Below are positions 47,505 through 56,049 of a stretch of DNA of 64,000 nt, in pieces; position 1 is the stretch's first letter; each line of letters opens with the position of its first letter. The notes below the pieces were generated by a model that was not told the DNA's origin, searched no databases, and saw only the letters and a program-made list of their open reading frames with translations. A program made the position numbers and the translations under genes. This DNA is from Actinomycetota bacterium (GTDB lineage Bacteria > Actinomycetota > Acidimicrobiia > Acidimicrobiales > Ilumatobacteraceae). The stretch covers positions 216,001 to 280,000 of the forward strand of contig JAUSLV010000026.1 in the NCBI GenBank assembly GCA_030645495.1. The letters run 5' to 3'.

Positions 47505-48241
47505 GCGGCCAGCTCACCTTTTCGAACCCGAAGGTTCAACGACTGCGGCGCCTCTTGGGGCGCCGCAGTGCGCGTTCCGAGGAGGGCGTGTTCGTGGTCG
47601 AGGGGCCCAGCCTCGTCACCCAGGCGTGGGAGGCGGGGTGGGAGATCGAGGCCCAGTTCTGCGCGCCCGGTTTCGGCGCGGTGGTGCCCGACGGGATGGT
47701 GTTCGACCTGGCCCCCAACGTGATCGAGCGCGTGGCCACGACGGAGGCGCCGCAGCCGGTGCTGGCCGTGGTGCGCCAACGCCCGTCGGTGCTGCCGGCA
47801 GGTGCCGACTTCGTGATGGTGGCCGATCGCTTGGCCGACCCGGGCAACGCGGGCACGATCATCCGCTCGGCCGAGGCCGCGGGCGCCCAGGCCGTGGTGT
47901 TCACCCCCGGCTCGGTGGATCCGTACAACCCGAAGGTGGTGCGCGCCAGCGCGGGTTCGCTGTTCCGCGTGCCGGTGCTCACTGCCGACCTGCCCACGCT
48001 GCGCGCAGCCGGTCTGCGCCTGCTGGCCACCTCGTCGCACCAGGGCGAGGCTTACACCGACGTCGAGCTCACCGGGCCGGTGGCGCTGGTGGTGGGCAAC
48101 GAGGCCCATGGTGTGCCCGACGATGCCCCGGTGGACGGCTGGATCACGATCCCGCACCAAGGTGCCGCAGAGAGCCTCAACGTGGCGATGGCGGCCACCG
48201 TGCTCGTATTCGAAGTCGCCCGCCAACGTCGTCGGCGGTAG
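47501..48241 (+). CDS. TrmH/SpoU family rRNA methyltransferase (RlmB/TsnR-like), CUG start
   Basis: A 246-residue SpoU methyltransferase for 2'-O-ribose methylation. The N-terminal substrate-binding part reads [20 protein letters not shown] and [11 protein letters not shown]. The knotted SAM domain has motif 1 [24 protein letters not shown], motif 2 [13 protein letters not shown] and motif 3 [16 protein letters not shown]. No ATG, GTG or TTG precedes the conserved NPKVQ in frame; CTG 47501, overlapping the rplT stop as CTGA, is the only near-cognate start. The rplT-rlmB-pheS order is typical of actinobacteria. Confidence 0.85.
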   Translation: MSGQLTFSNPKVQRLRRLLGRRSARSEEGVFVVEGPSLVTQAWEAGWEIEAQFCAPGFGAVVPDGMVFDLAPNVIERVATTEAPQPVLAVVRQRPSVLPAGADFVMVADRLADPGNAGTIIRSAEAAGAQAVVFTPGSVDPYNPKVVRASAGSLFRVPVLTADLPTLRAAGLRLLATSSHQGEAYTDVELTGPVALVVGNEAHGVPDDAPVDGWITIPHQGAAESLNVAMAATVLVFEVARQRRRR

Positions 48242-48277
48242 GTTCCCCTCGTTCGATCGTGGAAAGAAGATGAGTCG

Positions 48278-49279
48278 ATGATTGACCAGATCCTGGCGGC
48301 CAAGGACAGCGCCGTGGCGCGTCTCGCCGCGGCGACGAGCAGCGACGACGTGCGCGCTGTCGAGCTGGAGGTGTTGGGCAAGAAGGGCAGCCTCACCGAC
48401 CTGAAGGCCGGGCTGGGCAAGCTGGCCACGATCGAGGAGAAGAAGCAAGCCGGTCGGGCGCTCAATGAAGCGACCACCGAGGTGTCGGCCGCGCTCGCCG
48501 CCCGCCTGGGCGAGTTCCGCCGCTCCGAGCGAGCCGTGCAGCTGGAGGTCGAGCGACTCGACCTCACGGAAGTGACGCGCAAGCCGGGCCGCGGCCATGC
48601 CCACGTGGTCACCCAGGCCTGGCAGCGGCTGGAGGACGCGTTCATCGGCCTCGGCTTCCAGGTGGCCGAGGGCCCCGAGGTGGAGACCGACTGGTACAAC
48701 TTCGAAGCGCTCAACATGCCCGCCAACCACCCGGCGCGCAGCATGCACGACACGTTCTACGTGGACCACGGCGCGCCCGGCAGCACGGTGCTGCGCACGC
48801 ACACGTCGCCGGTGCAGATCCGCGTGATGCAGACCACGCCGCCGCCGATCTACATGGTGATGCCCGGCCGGGTGTTCCGCAACGAGACCACCGACGCCAC
48901 CCACCTGGCCGTGTTCCACCAGATCGAGGGCCTGGTCATCGACCGGGGCATCACCCTGGCCGACCTGGCGGGCACGATCGAGTCGTTCACCAAGGCATTC
49001 TTCGGCGAGGGCTTCACCAGCCGCCTGCGTCCCAGCTACTTCCCGTTCACCGAGCCGTCGGCCGAGTTCGACATTCGAACACCCAAGGGAAACTGGCTGG
49101 AACTGGGCGGCTGCGGCATGGTGCACCCCAACGTGCTGCGTGCCGGCGGTATCGACCCCGAGGAGTTCAGCGGCTTCGCGTTCGGCTTCGGCATCGACCG
49201 CATGGCCAAGGAGCGGCACAGCATCAACGACGTGCGCGAGATGTACACGAACGACATTCGTTTCCTGGAGCAGTTCTGA
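48278..49279 (+). CDS. pheS: Phenylalanyl-tRNA synthetase alpha subunit
   Basis: A 333-residue class II catalytic subunit. The N-terminal coiled coil is followed by NMPANHPARSMHDTFYVD, motif 2 around VFRNETTDATHLAVFHQIEGL, and motif 3 GFAFGFGIDRMAKERH. The ATG has a GGAAAGAAG-type site upstream. The stop shares one base with the pheT ATG. Confidence 0.97.
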   Translation: MIDQILAAKDSAVARLAAATSSDDVRAVELEVLGKKGSLTDLKAGLGKLATIEEKKQAGRALNEATTEVSAALAARLGEFRRSERAVQLEVERLDLTEVTRKPGRGHAHVVTQAWQRLEDAFIGLGFQVAEGPEVETDWYNFEALNMPANHPARSMHDTFYVDHGAPGSTVLRTHTSPVQIRVMQTTPPPIYMVMPGRVFRNETTDATHLAVFHQIEGLVIDRGITLADLAGTIESFTKAFFGEGFTSRLRPSYFPFTEPSAEFDIRTPKGNWLELGGCGMVHPNVLRAGGIDPEEFSGFAFGFGIDRMAKERHSINDVREMYTNDIRFLEQF

Positions 49280-51627
49280 TGCGCATCGTTCATTCAATGC
49301 TCCACGACCTGGTGGCCATCGGTGACGATGTCGATGCGATCGCCGACATCATCACCAACGTCGGCCTCGCCGTGGAAGACGTCTCCCGTGTGGGCGGCAC
49401 GGTCGACGGTGTGATCACCGCCAGGGTGTTGCGCACCGAGCGCCACCCCGACGCGGCGAAGGTGCACCGTGTGTTCGTCGACAACGGCGACGGCGTCGAG
49501 CGCCACGTGTGGTGCGGCGCGTTCAACATGCAACCGGGCGACATCATCCCGCTGGCCACACCCGGCACCGTGATGCCCGACGGCCGCGCGATCGAACCCA
49601 AGCCGATCCTCGGGATCAGCAGTGACGGGATGCTATGCAGCGCCCGCGAGTTGGGCCTTGGCGACGACCACACCGGCATCCTCATCCTGCCTGCTGCCAC
49701 CCCGTTGGGCGTGCCCTACGGCGAGGCGCTGGGCATGGAGGAGGAGGTCGTCTACGACATCGACGTGCTGCGCAACCGGCCCGACGCGTACGGCCATCTG
49801 GGTGTCGCCCGCGACGTGGCCGCCAAGCTGGGCCTGTCGGTCGCGCTCGCCCCCGTGTTGCCCGCCCCGCAGGCACCGACCCGCACTGCCACCGTGGAAC
49901 TGGTGGATGGCGACCGCTGCCCGCGCTTCACCAGCGTGGTGCTCTCCGGCGTGAAGGTGGGGCCGTCGCCCGACTGGATGGCCCGCCGCCTCACCGCCGC
50001 GGGCATGCGCCCGATCAACAACGTTGTCGACGTCAGCAACTACGTGATGCTCGAGACGAACCAGCCGAACCACGCCTACGACTTCGACACGCTGGGCGGC
50101 GGCGGGTTCCGCGTGCGGCTGGCCCGCGAGGGCGAGACGATGATCACGCTCGACGACACCGAGCGCACGCTCACCGCCGACGACCTGCTGATCTGCGACG
50201 CCACCGACCGCCCGATCGGCATCGCCGGGATCATGGGTGGCCAGAACACCGAGATCAGCGACAGCACCACCGTGATCGCGCTGGAGACCGCATGGTTCGA
50301 ACCGGCGGCGATCATGCGCAGCGTGGTGCGGATGGGCCTGCGCACCGAGGCCTCGGCCCGCTTCGAACGTGGGATGGACACTCACGGCATCGACCGCTCG
50401 ACAGCGCGGTTCGTGGAACTGCTCAGCCTCACCTGCCCCGATCTGGTGGTGCACGACGGTGCGGTCGATGCTCGCACCCCGCAGTTGCCGGTGCCGGCGG
50501 TGCTGCGTGTGCGCCCGGCCCGCGTGGGCGCCCTGCTGGGCGCGGCCTTCACCGCCGAGCAGATTCGGGCACTCATCGAGCCGATCGGATTCCTGTGCAC
50601 GCCGGCGGGTGAGGATCTCGATGTCACCGTGCCCACGTGGCGGCCCGATTGCACCGGCGAGATCGACATCGTCGAAGAGGTCGCCCGCCTGTTCGGCTAC
50701 GACCTGTTGGGCAAGACCGTGCCCAAGAGCACCGTGCCCGGCGGCCTCTCAGGTGTGCAGCAGCGCCGCCGTCGGCTGCGCGACGTGCTGTTGGGCCTGG
50801 GCCTCAGCGAGGCGATGCCGCACCCGTTCCTCACCGCCGGCGAGTTGGAGAAGGCTGGCCTGCCCGCCGACTCGGTGCGCCTGGTGAATCCGCTGGTGGT
50901 GGGCGACGACCTGCTGCGCACGTCGCTGCGGCCGGGCCTGTTGAAGGCTGTCGCGTTCAACGAGTCGCACCGCCGCTCCGCCGTCAGCTTGTTCGAGATC
51001 GGCCACGTGTACCCGCCCAGCACCGACGTGCTGCCCGCCGAGTACGAAGCCCTCGGCGTGGTGATCGCCGGCGCCGATGCACCTGCGGCCGTGGCCGTGT
51101 GGCGCGAGCTCGCCACCGCGATGGGCTGGGGTGCCCGCCTCGACCAGGGCACCGTGCCCGCCGGCCTGCACCCGGCCCGTTCGGCCACGCTGTCGCTGGG
51201 CAAGGACGCGATCGGAGTGGTGGGCGAAGTGCACCCCGATGTCGCCGAGGCGTTCGACGTCACCGAGCGGGTGGCGATCCTCGAGCTGAACCTGTCGGTG
51301 CTGCTGGCCAACGAACCCAAGCCCGCCGCGTGGAAGCCCACCAGCCGCTTCCCGTCCAGCGACCTCGACCTGGCGTTCGTGCTGCCCGAGTCGGTGACGG
51401 CCGAGAAGCTCGACAAAGCAATCCGCCAGGCTGCAGGCAACCTGCTGGTGGAACTCACGCTGTTCGACGTGTACCGCGGCACGGGACTGCCCGAGACCAC
51501 CCGCAGTCTGGCCTACCGCCTGCGCCTGCAGTCGCTGGAGCGCACGCTCACCGACGACGACGTGGCGCAACTGCGCGCCAAGATCGAAGCCGCCACGAAG
51601 AAGATGGGTGCCGTCCTGCGCAGCTGA
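49279..51627 (+). CDS. pheT: Phenylalanyl-tRNA synthetase beta subunit
   Basis: A 782-residue subunit containing a tRNA-binding EMAP-like domain (about 40-150), B3/B4 editing domains (NNVVDVSNYVMLETNQPNHAYD), a B5 domain, the inactive class II core, and a C-terminal anticodon-binding FDX-ACB domain (FPSSDLDLAFVLP, ending SLERTLTDDDVAQLRAKIEAA). Full length. It is followed, 9 bases after the stop, by the second locus of the paired 18-mer repeat. Confidence 0.97.
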   Translation: MRIVHSMLHDLVAIGDDVDAIADIITNVGLAVEDVSRVGGTVDGVITARVLRTERHPDAAKVHRVFVDNGDGVERHVWCGAFNMQPGDIIPLATPGTVMPDGRAIEPKPILGISSDGMLCSARELGLGDDHTGILILPAATPLGVPYGEALGMEEEVVYDIDVLRNRPDAYGHLGVARDVAAKLGLSVALAPVLPAPQAPTRTATVELVDGDRCPRFTSVVLSGVKVGPSPDWMARRLTAAGMRPINNVVDVSNYVMLETNQPNHAYDFDTLGGGGFRVRLAREGETMITLDDTERTLTADDLLICDATDRPIGIAGIMGGQNTEISDSTTVIALETAWFEPAAIMRSVVRMGLRTEASARFERGMDTHGIDRSTARFVELLSLTCPDLVVHDGAVDARTPQLPVPAVLRVRPARVGALLGAAFTAEQIRALIEPIGFLCTPAGEDLDVTVPTWRPDCTGEIDIVEEVARLFGYDLLGKTVPKSTVPGGLSGVQQRRRRLRDVLLGLGLSEAMPHPFLTAGELEKAGLPADSVRLVNPLVVGDDLLRTSLRPGLLKAVAFNESHRRSAVSLFEIGHVYPPSTDVLPAEYEALGVVIAGADAPAAVAVWRELATAMGWGARLDQGTVPAGLHPARSATLSLGKDAIGVVGEVHPDVAEAFDVTERVAILELNLSVLLANEPKPAAWKPTSRFPSSDLDLAFVLPESVTAEKLDKAIRQAAGNLLVELTLFDVYRGTGLPETTRSLAYRLRLQSLERTLTDDDVAQLRAKIEAATKKMGAVLRS

Positions 51628-51636
51628 CCTTCGGCT

Positions 51637-51682
51637 TCTGGGGCTGATTCGTCCCACTTCGGGATCTGGGGCGAATTCGTCC
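51637..51682 (+). repeat. Paired 18-mer repeat, 28-bp period (copy locus 2)
   Basis: TCTGGGGCTGATTCGTCC (51637-51654) and TCTGGGGCGAATTCGTCC (51665-51682) match the unit at 811-856 with the same 28-bp period. The second copy contains the palindrome CGAATTCG. Both loci are in gaps between convergent genes, 8-9 bases past a stop codon. Confidence 0.85.
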
Positions 51683-51722
51683 CGGAACCCGGAACAGATC
51701 CAGCACAGATGCGCGTCGACCC

Positions 51723-53090
51723 TCAGGTGCAGGCCTGGGTGAGACAGGTGCTGAGGATGGCGAGTTGGCGGTCGTGAAGGCTGCCGTCGAGGTGGTACAG
51801 GCGTCCATCTCGGACGGTGAACTCGGCGTTGTCGCCCGGGACGTGCACGACGAGCAGCCGTTGGGTGATACCGCCGCTGTCGTCGACTCCGACGAGGAGC
51901 GAGGCGCTCGCCGCGTCGGCGTCACCGCTCTCGGAGGCGATGGCGGGACCCCACAGTTGCACCCACACTGTCCCCGAGTGTCTGTCGTACCACTTCACCA
52001 GGCCGGCGTAGAAGGTTTGGTCGGTCGTCAGTGTGAACTGGCGCGCCAGATTGCCGCCGGCGAACAGCGAGACCTTGGCGGTTCCGTCGCGGATATCGAC
52101 GGTTCCGAACACCAGGTCGGGTGCGTCTGCTGGTGCTGCCTCACCGGTGGCGGTGGAGAGCACTGTCGGTGTCGGACCAAACATGCGGGCGATGAGGTAG
52201 CCGTCAACGATGTCCAGACCGCCCTGGCGTAGGTATGGCGTGCTCTTACGCCACAATTCCACGGCCTCGGTGTCTGCGCTGACGCTGAACGCAACTGTGT
52301 CGTGGCTGAACCCGATGAACAGGGTGGCTTCGTCGTCGGCGACAGCCAATGCTCTCGCGACGAACAGCCCTGCGTCATCAGGGAACCGGACGACAGATCG
52401 TGAGCCGTCCTTGCCGATCCGAACCACATCGTTGTCACCCTGGTTGAGGATCCAATAGGCGTTGGTGGTGACGGCCACCGAGTCGGGGCCGATCGGGAAG
52501 CTGCTGAGGATGTAACTGATCTCGGGGACGCTGTTCGATGATCGCTCCTCGCCTTCGCCGCGGGTGGTGACGGGCACGTCGGCGAGGTGGGTGACGGCTG
52601 CGATGGAGAGCGGGTTGTCGGCGGTGGCCGCAGGGACGATGTAGATCGGGGTGGCCGTGCTGCCCACGGAGAAGAACGACTCACCGACGGCGGGTACACG
52701 GCCGGTTGAACGGTCATCGAATCTGATCTCGAGGTGGTAGCTGCCGAAGGTGGCGTGCTCGACCGGCTTCATGTCGGCCACCATGTGGGTTGCGTCGCCG
52801 GTGAACGCCAGTTCGGTCGTCTCGCCCGTCGACCAGGTGATCATCGCGGTGACCGAAGCGAGGCACCCGCAGCCGGCGATTACCTCCAACGTCTCGCCGG
52901 CCGGATCGAGGGTGTTCGGCCCGGAGTGCGCGACGCTGTCGATCGCCGTGAGGTCGTTGGCGTCGCTCACGACCGTGGTGTCCACAGTGGAGCCTGATGA
53001 AGTGCTCGCTGGGGAACCGCCGGCTTCAGCCCCGCACGCGGCGAGCACCGCCGCCGCCAGCAACCCTGCGTAGAGGTTGTTTCTGCTCAT
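51723..53090 (-). CDS. Lipoprotein with probable beta-propeller-like domain, unknown function
   Basis: A 455-residue predicted lipoprotein: signal peptide NNLYAGLLAAAVLAAC with lipobox LAAC at 16-19, a Ser/Thr-rich linker, then a long beta-rich domain with repeated motifs (WILNQGDNDVVRIGKDG, LFIGFSHDT, AGLVKWYDRHSGTVWVQLWG). The CGCL pair near 75 could be a disulphide. The start has a near-perfect Shine-Dalgarno (GGAGGTGATC, complement of 53092-53101). It diverges from another lipoprotein gene 100 bp away. No enzymatic motif was recognised. Confidence 0.8.
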   Translation of the reverse strand: MSRNNLYAGLLAAAVLAACGAEAGGSPASTSSGSTVDTTVVSDANDLTAIDSVAHSGPNTLDPAGETLEVIAGCGCLASVTAMITWSTGETTELAFTGDATHMVADMKPVEHATFGSYHLEIRFDDRSTGRVPAVGESFFSVGSTATPIYIVPAATADNPLSIAAVTHLADVPVTTRGEGEERSSNSVPEISYILSSFPIGPDSVAVTTNAYWILNQGDNDVVRIGKDGSRSVVRFPDDAGLFVARALAVADDEATLFIGFSHDTVAFSVSADTEAVELWRKSTPYLRQGGLDIVDGYLIARMFGPTPTVLSTATGEAAPADAPDLVFGTVDIRDGTAKVSLFAGGNLARQFTLTTDQTFYAGLVKWYDRHSGTVWVQLWGPAIASESGDADAASASLLVGVDDSGGITQRLLVVHVPGDNAEFTVRDGRLYHLDGSLHDRQLAILSTCLTQACT

Positions 53091-53091
53091 C

Positions 53092-53101
53092 GATCACCTC
53101 C
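53092..53101 (-). promoter_or_regulatory. Extended Shine-Dalgarno of the 51723-53090 lipoprotein gene
   Basis: GGAGGTGATC on the minus strand is fully complementary to the 16S anti-SD core and lies one base from the ATG. It stands out in a window dominated by leaderless starts. Confidence 0.7.
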
Positions 53102-53178
53102 GCCGAGTGATTCCTACCAGCTCGCACGAAAAGTCGCCACCTGACCTTCGGCCATATCACCGTCAGGCGTCGTGTGGG

Positions 53179-53184
53179 TACGAT
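53179..53184 (+). promoter_or_regulatory. Predicted leaderless -10 for the 53191 lipoprotein gene
   Basis: TACGAT ends 6 bases before the ATG at 53191. Confidence 0.55.
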
Positions 53185-53190
53185 CCGCGT

Positions 53191-54366
53191 ATGACGAAGG
53201 CTGCTGTTCTCGCGGCTGCGCTGTTGCTCGCAGCATGTTCCAGTGACACCTCTCGCGGGGCGATCAGCCCGGGGGAGTCCACCACGCCATCGCAGGACGA
53301 CACCACCACGGTCGCCGAGACGTTGCCGCCCACCGACACGACCCTGGCTGGGGTGTTCGTGCAGCCTCCCGCTTCCGAGCCCACCTTGTACTACGTGGAC
53401 AACGCGGGCACGGCCGACGCGCCGCTGGTGATCGTGGCCAGCATGACCGCCGACGGCACCATCACCGAGTTGTGGAGCGAGTCCACCGAGACGTACCTCA
53501 ACGTGCTCGACGTGGCGCCCGGCGGGCAGCGTCTGCTGCTGCGCCGCTTGCATGTCGACCCGGCCACCAACGAAGGGGTGTTCGTGCTGAGCATTCGCGA
53601 ACTCGCGAGCGGGGCCGAGACCGTCGTGGGTGAGGGCACCACCTACACGGGCGGCGAGTTCGCGCGCGACGGCAGTGGCGACCTGCTGGTGTCGTACCAG
53701 CTCGACACGTCATCGAACCACCTCGACCGCCTCGGTGCCGACGGTCACCTGATCGCCGGCCTGGCCGCCAACGACGACGTGTTCGGGATCGATTGGCTGC
53801 AACTGGCCAACGGCGATCTCGTGGTCGGTGGGCAGCCGATGACCATTATCAGCGCCATGGGGGAAGCGAAGGGTTCGGCGGGCAACACCGACCGCAGCTG
53901 CCGGCCGGTGCGCCGCGCGGCACCGGCGGTGGTGCTCGCTGCCTGCGGCGAGAGCGAAGTGTGGATCACCCAGTTGTGGCTGGTGCCGCTCGACGGCTCT
54001 GCCCCGCTGCAGGCCACCAAGGTGGAGATCGAGCCGTCGGGTGTCGACTTCGGTGTGGGCGACCTGTGGACCACGACCGACGGCCGCCAGTGGGTGCAGC
54101 GCTACGGCGACTGCGGCGCGGCGTGGGTGGAGGAACTGCAGGCCGACGGCACAGCGGTCGATGCTGATGCGCACGGGGTGATCCTGGGTGTCGCCGGCAC
54201 ACGCTTGATCACCGCCTCGAACGGGATGTGCGAGGGCGGCAGCACCACGATCGAGGCCTACGACAGTGCCACCGGCGCGAACACGGTGTTGCTGGAACCA
54301 TCGGCCGACGACACCGGTGAGATCGTGGGCGTGAACACGTTCGACATCGTCGTCGTTCCGCGTTGA
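53191..54366 (+). CDS. Lipoprotein, unknown function
   Basis: A 391-residue predicted lipoprotein. The signal peptide is MTKAAVLAAALLLAACSSD with lipobox LAAC, followed by a Thr/Pro-rich linker (STTPSQDDTTTVAETLPPTD). A beta-rich domain follows with paired cysteines (RSCRPVRR, LAACGES, YGDCGAAWV, NGMCEGG), which suggests disulphides outside the membrane. The start is the ATG at 53191, set by the TACGAT -10 six bases before; an extension to 53077 would bury the signal peptide. It diverges from the other lipoprotein and shares its general plan, though I see no strong sequence identity. Confidence 0.8.
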   Translation: MTKAAVLAAALLLAACSSDTSRGAISPGESTTPSQDDTTTVAETLPPTDTTLAGVFVQPPASEPTLYYVDNAGTADAPLVIVASMTADGTITELWSESTETYLNVLDVAPGGQRLLLRRLHVDPATNEGVFVLSIRELASGAETVVGEGTTYTGGEFARDGSGDLLVSYQLDTSSNHLDRLGADGHLIAGLAANDDVFGIDWLQLANGDLVVGGQPMTIISAMGEAKGSAGNTDRSCRPVRRAAPAVVLAACGESEVWITQLWLVPLDGSAPLQATKVEIEPSGVDFGVGDLWTTTDGRQWVQRYGDCGAAWVEELQADGTAVDADAHGVILGVAGTRLITASNGMCEGGSTTIEAYDSATGANTVLLEPSADDTGEIVGVNTFDIVVVPR

Positions 54367-54387
54367 CCCGGCTGCCGGGCCGCGCGT

Positions 54388-54957
54388 TCAGTTGGCGCTG
54401 AGGTCGTCGGGGGCGTTGGCCAGCCAGGCCACCTTGCCGCCTTGGCGGCGAACGACGGCCCGCCACAGGTCGTCGGGCTCGGTGGCGAACACATCGCCGA
54501 GCTGGGCCGGGAACACCATCCACGCGCCCTCCACCAGTTCGTCGTCCAGTTGTTCGGGACCCCAACCCGAGTAGCCGCGGAACACGCGCAGGGCGAGTAC
54601 GCCCTCGGCCACCTCCGCCGGATCGAGCATCAAGTCGATCGACCCCAGCCCGTCGGCCACCTGGCTCCAGGCACCCTCGATCGGCCCCTGCAGGCGGGCC
54701 AGGGCGATCAGCGCGTCGAGTTCCACCGGGCCGCCCTGGAACAGGGTGGCTGGCGCGACGAGGTAGTCGGTCCAGGCGTGCAGCACATCGGGCGGGTCGT
54801 CGTCGAGCGGCCGATTCAGCACCACGCCGACGGCGCCGTTGTCGGTGTGCTCGAGCATGTAGACCACCGTGCGGTCGAAGTTCGGATCGGCCAGCGGGGG
54901 AGTGGCGACGAGCAGCAGTCCCTTCGTGGAACCGTAGGGATGCCCGATCGCGCTCAC
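54388..54957 (-). CDS. YqgE/AlgH family protein
   Basis: A 189-residue DUF179 protein. GSTKGLLLVATPPLADPNFDRTVVYMLEH and GAVGVVLNRPL are the family signature, followed by LFQGGPVE and the later FRGYSGWGPEQLDDEL. The family is widespread with no agreed function. The GTG at 54957 gives a normal length; longer options read into the argC regulatory region. It is divergent from argC, with about 75 bp between starts that hold the ARG boxes. Confidence 0.9.
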   Translation of the reverse strand: MSAIGHPYGSTKGLLLVATPPLADPNFDRTVVYMLEHTDNGAVGVVLNRPLDDDPPDVLHAWTDYLVAPATLFQGGPVELDALIALARLQGPIEGAWSQVADGLGSIDLMLDPAEVAEGVLALRVFRGYSGWGPEQLDDELVEGAWMVFPAQLGDVFATEPDDLWRAVVRRQGGKVAWLANAPDDLSAN

Positions 54958-54996
54958 CGCCCCATTCTGCTCTGTGCGCGGTGCCGTCGAAGATCG

Positions 54997-55025
54997 TTGC
55001 ATGAACATGCAGCGCGCTGTATTGT
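54997..55025 (+). promoter_or_regulatory. argC operon promoter
   Basis: TTGCAT (54997-55002), a 17-bp spacer and TATTGT (55020-55025). The -10 ends 7 bases before the ATG at 55033, so the operon mRNA would be leaderless, and the promoter lies fully inside the ARG-box pair. Confidence 0.65.
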
Positions 55026-55031
55026 CATGCT
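54998..55031 (+). promoter_or_regulatory. ARG box pair (ArgR operator) upstream of argC
   Basis: A strong box TGCATGAACATGCA (54998-55011) and a weaker one TGTATTGTCATGCT (55018-55031) have centres 20 bp apart, the same spacing as before carA. They cover the -35 and -10 respectively. Confidence 0.75.
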
Positions 55032-55032
55032 T

Positions 55033-56049
55033 ATGATTCGAGTTGGCATCATCGGCGCGTCGGGCTACACCGGCGCCGAACTCCTGCGGTTGTGCGCGCA
55101 GCACCCCGAGATGAACGTGGTGTACGCCACCGGCGACACGCAGGCGGGCACCCGCGCCGCGGCGCTGTACCCCAGCCTGGCGGCGCGCTACCCGACGCTG
55201 GTGTTCGAGGAGTTCCAAGCCGCCAAGGCCGAAGGGCTCGACCTGGTGTTCCTCGGGTTGCCGCATGAGGCGAGCATGGCCCTCGCCCCGCAGCTGGTGG
55301 GCAATGTGGGCTGCGTGGTCGACCTGTCGGCCGCGTACCGACTGAAGGATGCCTCGCTGTACCCACGCTGGTACGGCTTCACCCACGACCAGCCCACGCT
55401 GCTGGCCGAGGCGGTGTTCGGCCTGCCCGAACTGCACCGCAAGGGACTGCACGGTGCTCGGTTGGTCGCCACCCCCGGCTGCCACGTCACCGCCGCCACC
55501 CTCGCGCTAGCGCCGTTGGTGCGTGGTGGGCTGATCGCCACCACCGGTGTGGTGATCAACAGCATCACCGGCGTCAGCGGCGCCGGGCGCGCGCTGAAGC
55601 ACACGTCGCTGTTCTGCACGGTCGACGAGGACGTGAACGCCTATGGCCTGCTCGACCACCGGCACACGCCCGAGATCGAGCAGGAGGTGGGCGCGCAGGT
55701 GCTGTTCACCCCACACCTGGCCCCGCTCAGCCGCGGCTTGTTGGCCACTTGCTACGCCATGCCCACGGCCGATGTGAGCACCGAGTCGTTGCTGGCCGGG
55801 CTCGACTCGTTCTACGACGACGAGCCGTTCATCGTGGTCAGCGACGCCTCGCCGTCGACGAAGGCCACGCTCGGCAGCAACACAGCGCACCTCACCGCCC
55901 GATACGACGAGCGCACCAACACGGTGATCGCGATCTGCGCGATCGACAACATCGCCAAGGGCGCGTCTGGCGGTGCGGTGCAAGCCGCCAACGTGGCCCT
56001 CGGCCTGCCCGAGACCGCCGGCCTCTCATCGATCGGGGTCTACCCGTGA
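55033..56049 (+). CDS. argC: N-acetyl-gamma-glutamyl-phosphate reductase
   Basis: A 338-residue NADPH-dependent reductase making N-acetylglutamate semialdehyde. The Rossmann start is IRVGIIGASGYTGAELLRLC, the catalytic Cys is in VATPGCHVTAATLAL, and the C-terminal KGASGGAVQAANVALGL is typical. ATG codons at 55027 and 55033 are both in frame; 55033 fits the -10 spacing. It heads the arginine operon and its stop overlaps the argB GTG. argJ, usually next, is absent. Confidence 0.96.
   Translation: MIRVGIIGASGYTGAELLRLCAQHPEMNVVYATGDTQAGTRAAALYPSLAARYPTLVFEEFQAAKAEGLDLVFLGLPHEASMALAPQLVGNVGCVVDLSAAYRLKDASLYPRWYGFTHDQPTLLAEAVFGLPELHRKGLHGARLVATPGCHVTAATLALAPLVRGGLIATTGVVINSITGVSGAGRALKHTSLFCTVDEDVNAYGLLDHRHTPEIEQEVGAQVLFTPHLAPLSRGLLATCYAMPTADVSTESLLAGLDSFYDDEPFIVVSDASPSTKATLGSNTAHLTARYDERTNTVIAICAIDNIAKGASGGAVQAANVALGLPETAGLSSIGVYP

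Noticed and set aside
47375..49297. 640-codon open frame antisense to rplT, rlmB and pheS
   Set aside because: Spans several certain genes on the other strand and has biased composition.
53077..53190. N-terminal extension of the 53191 lipoprotein
   Set aside because: It would place 38 residues before a perfect signal peptide and lipobox, and it covers the divergent gene's ribosome site.
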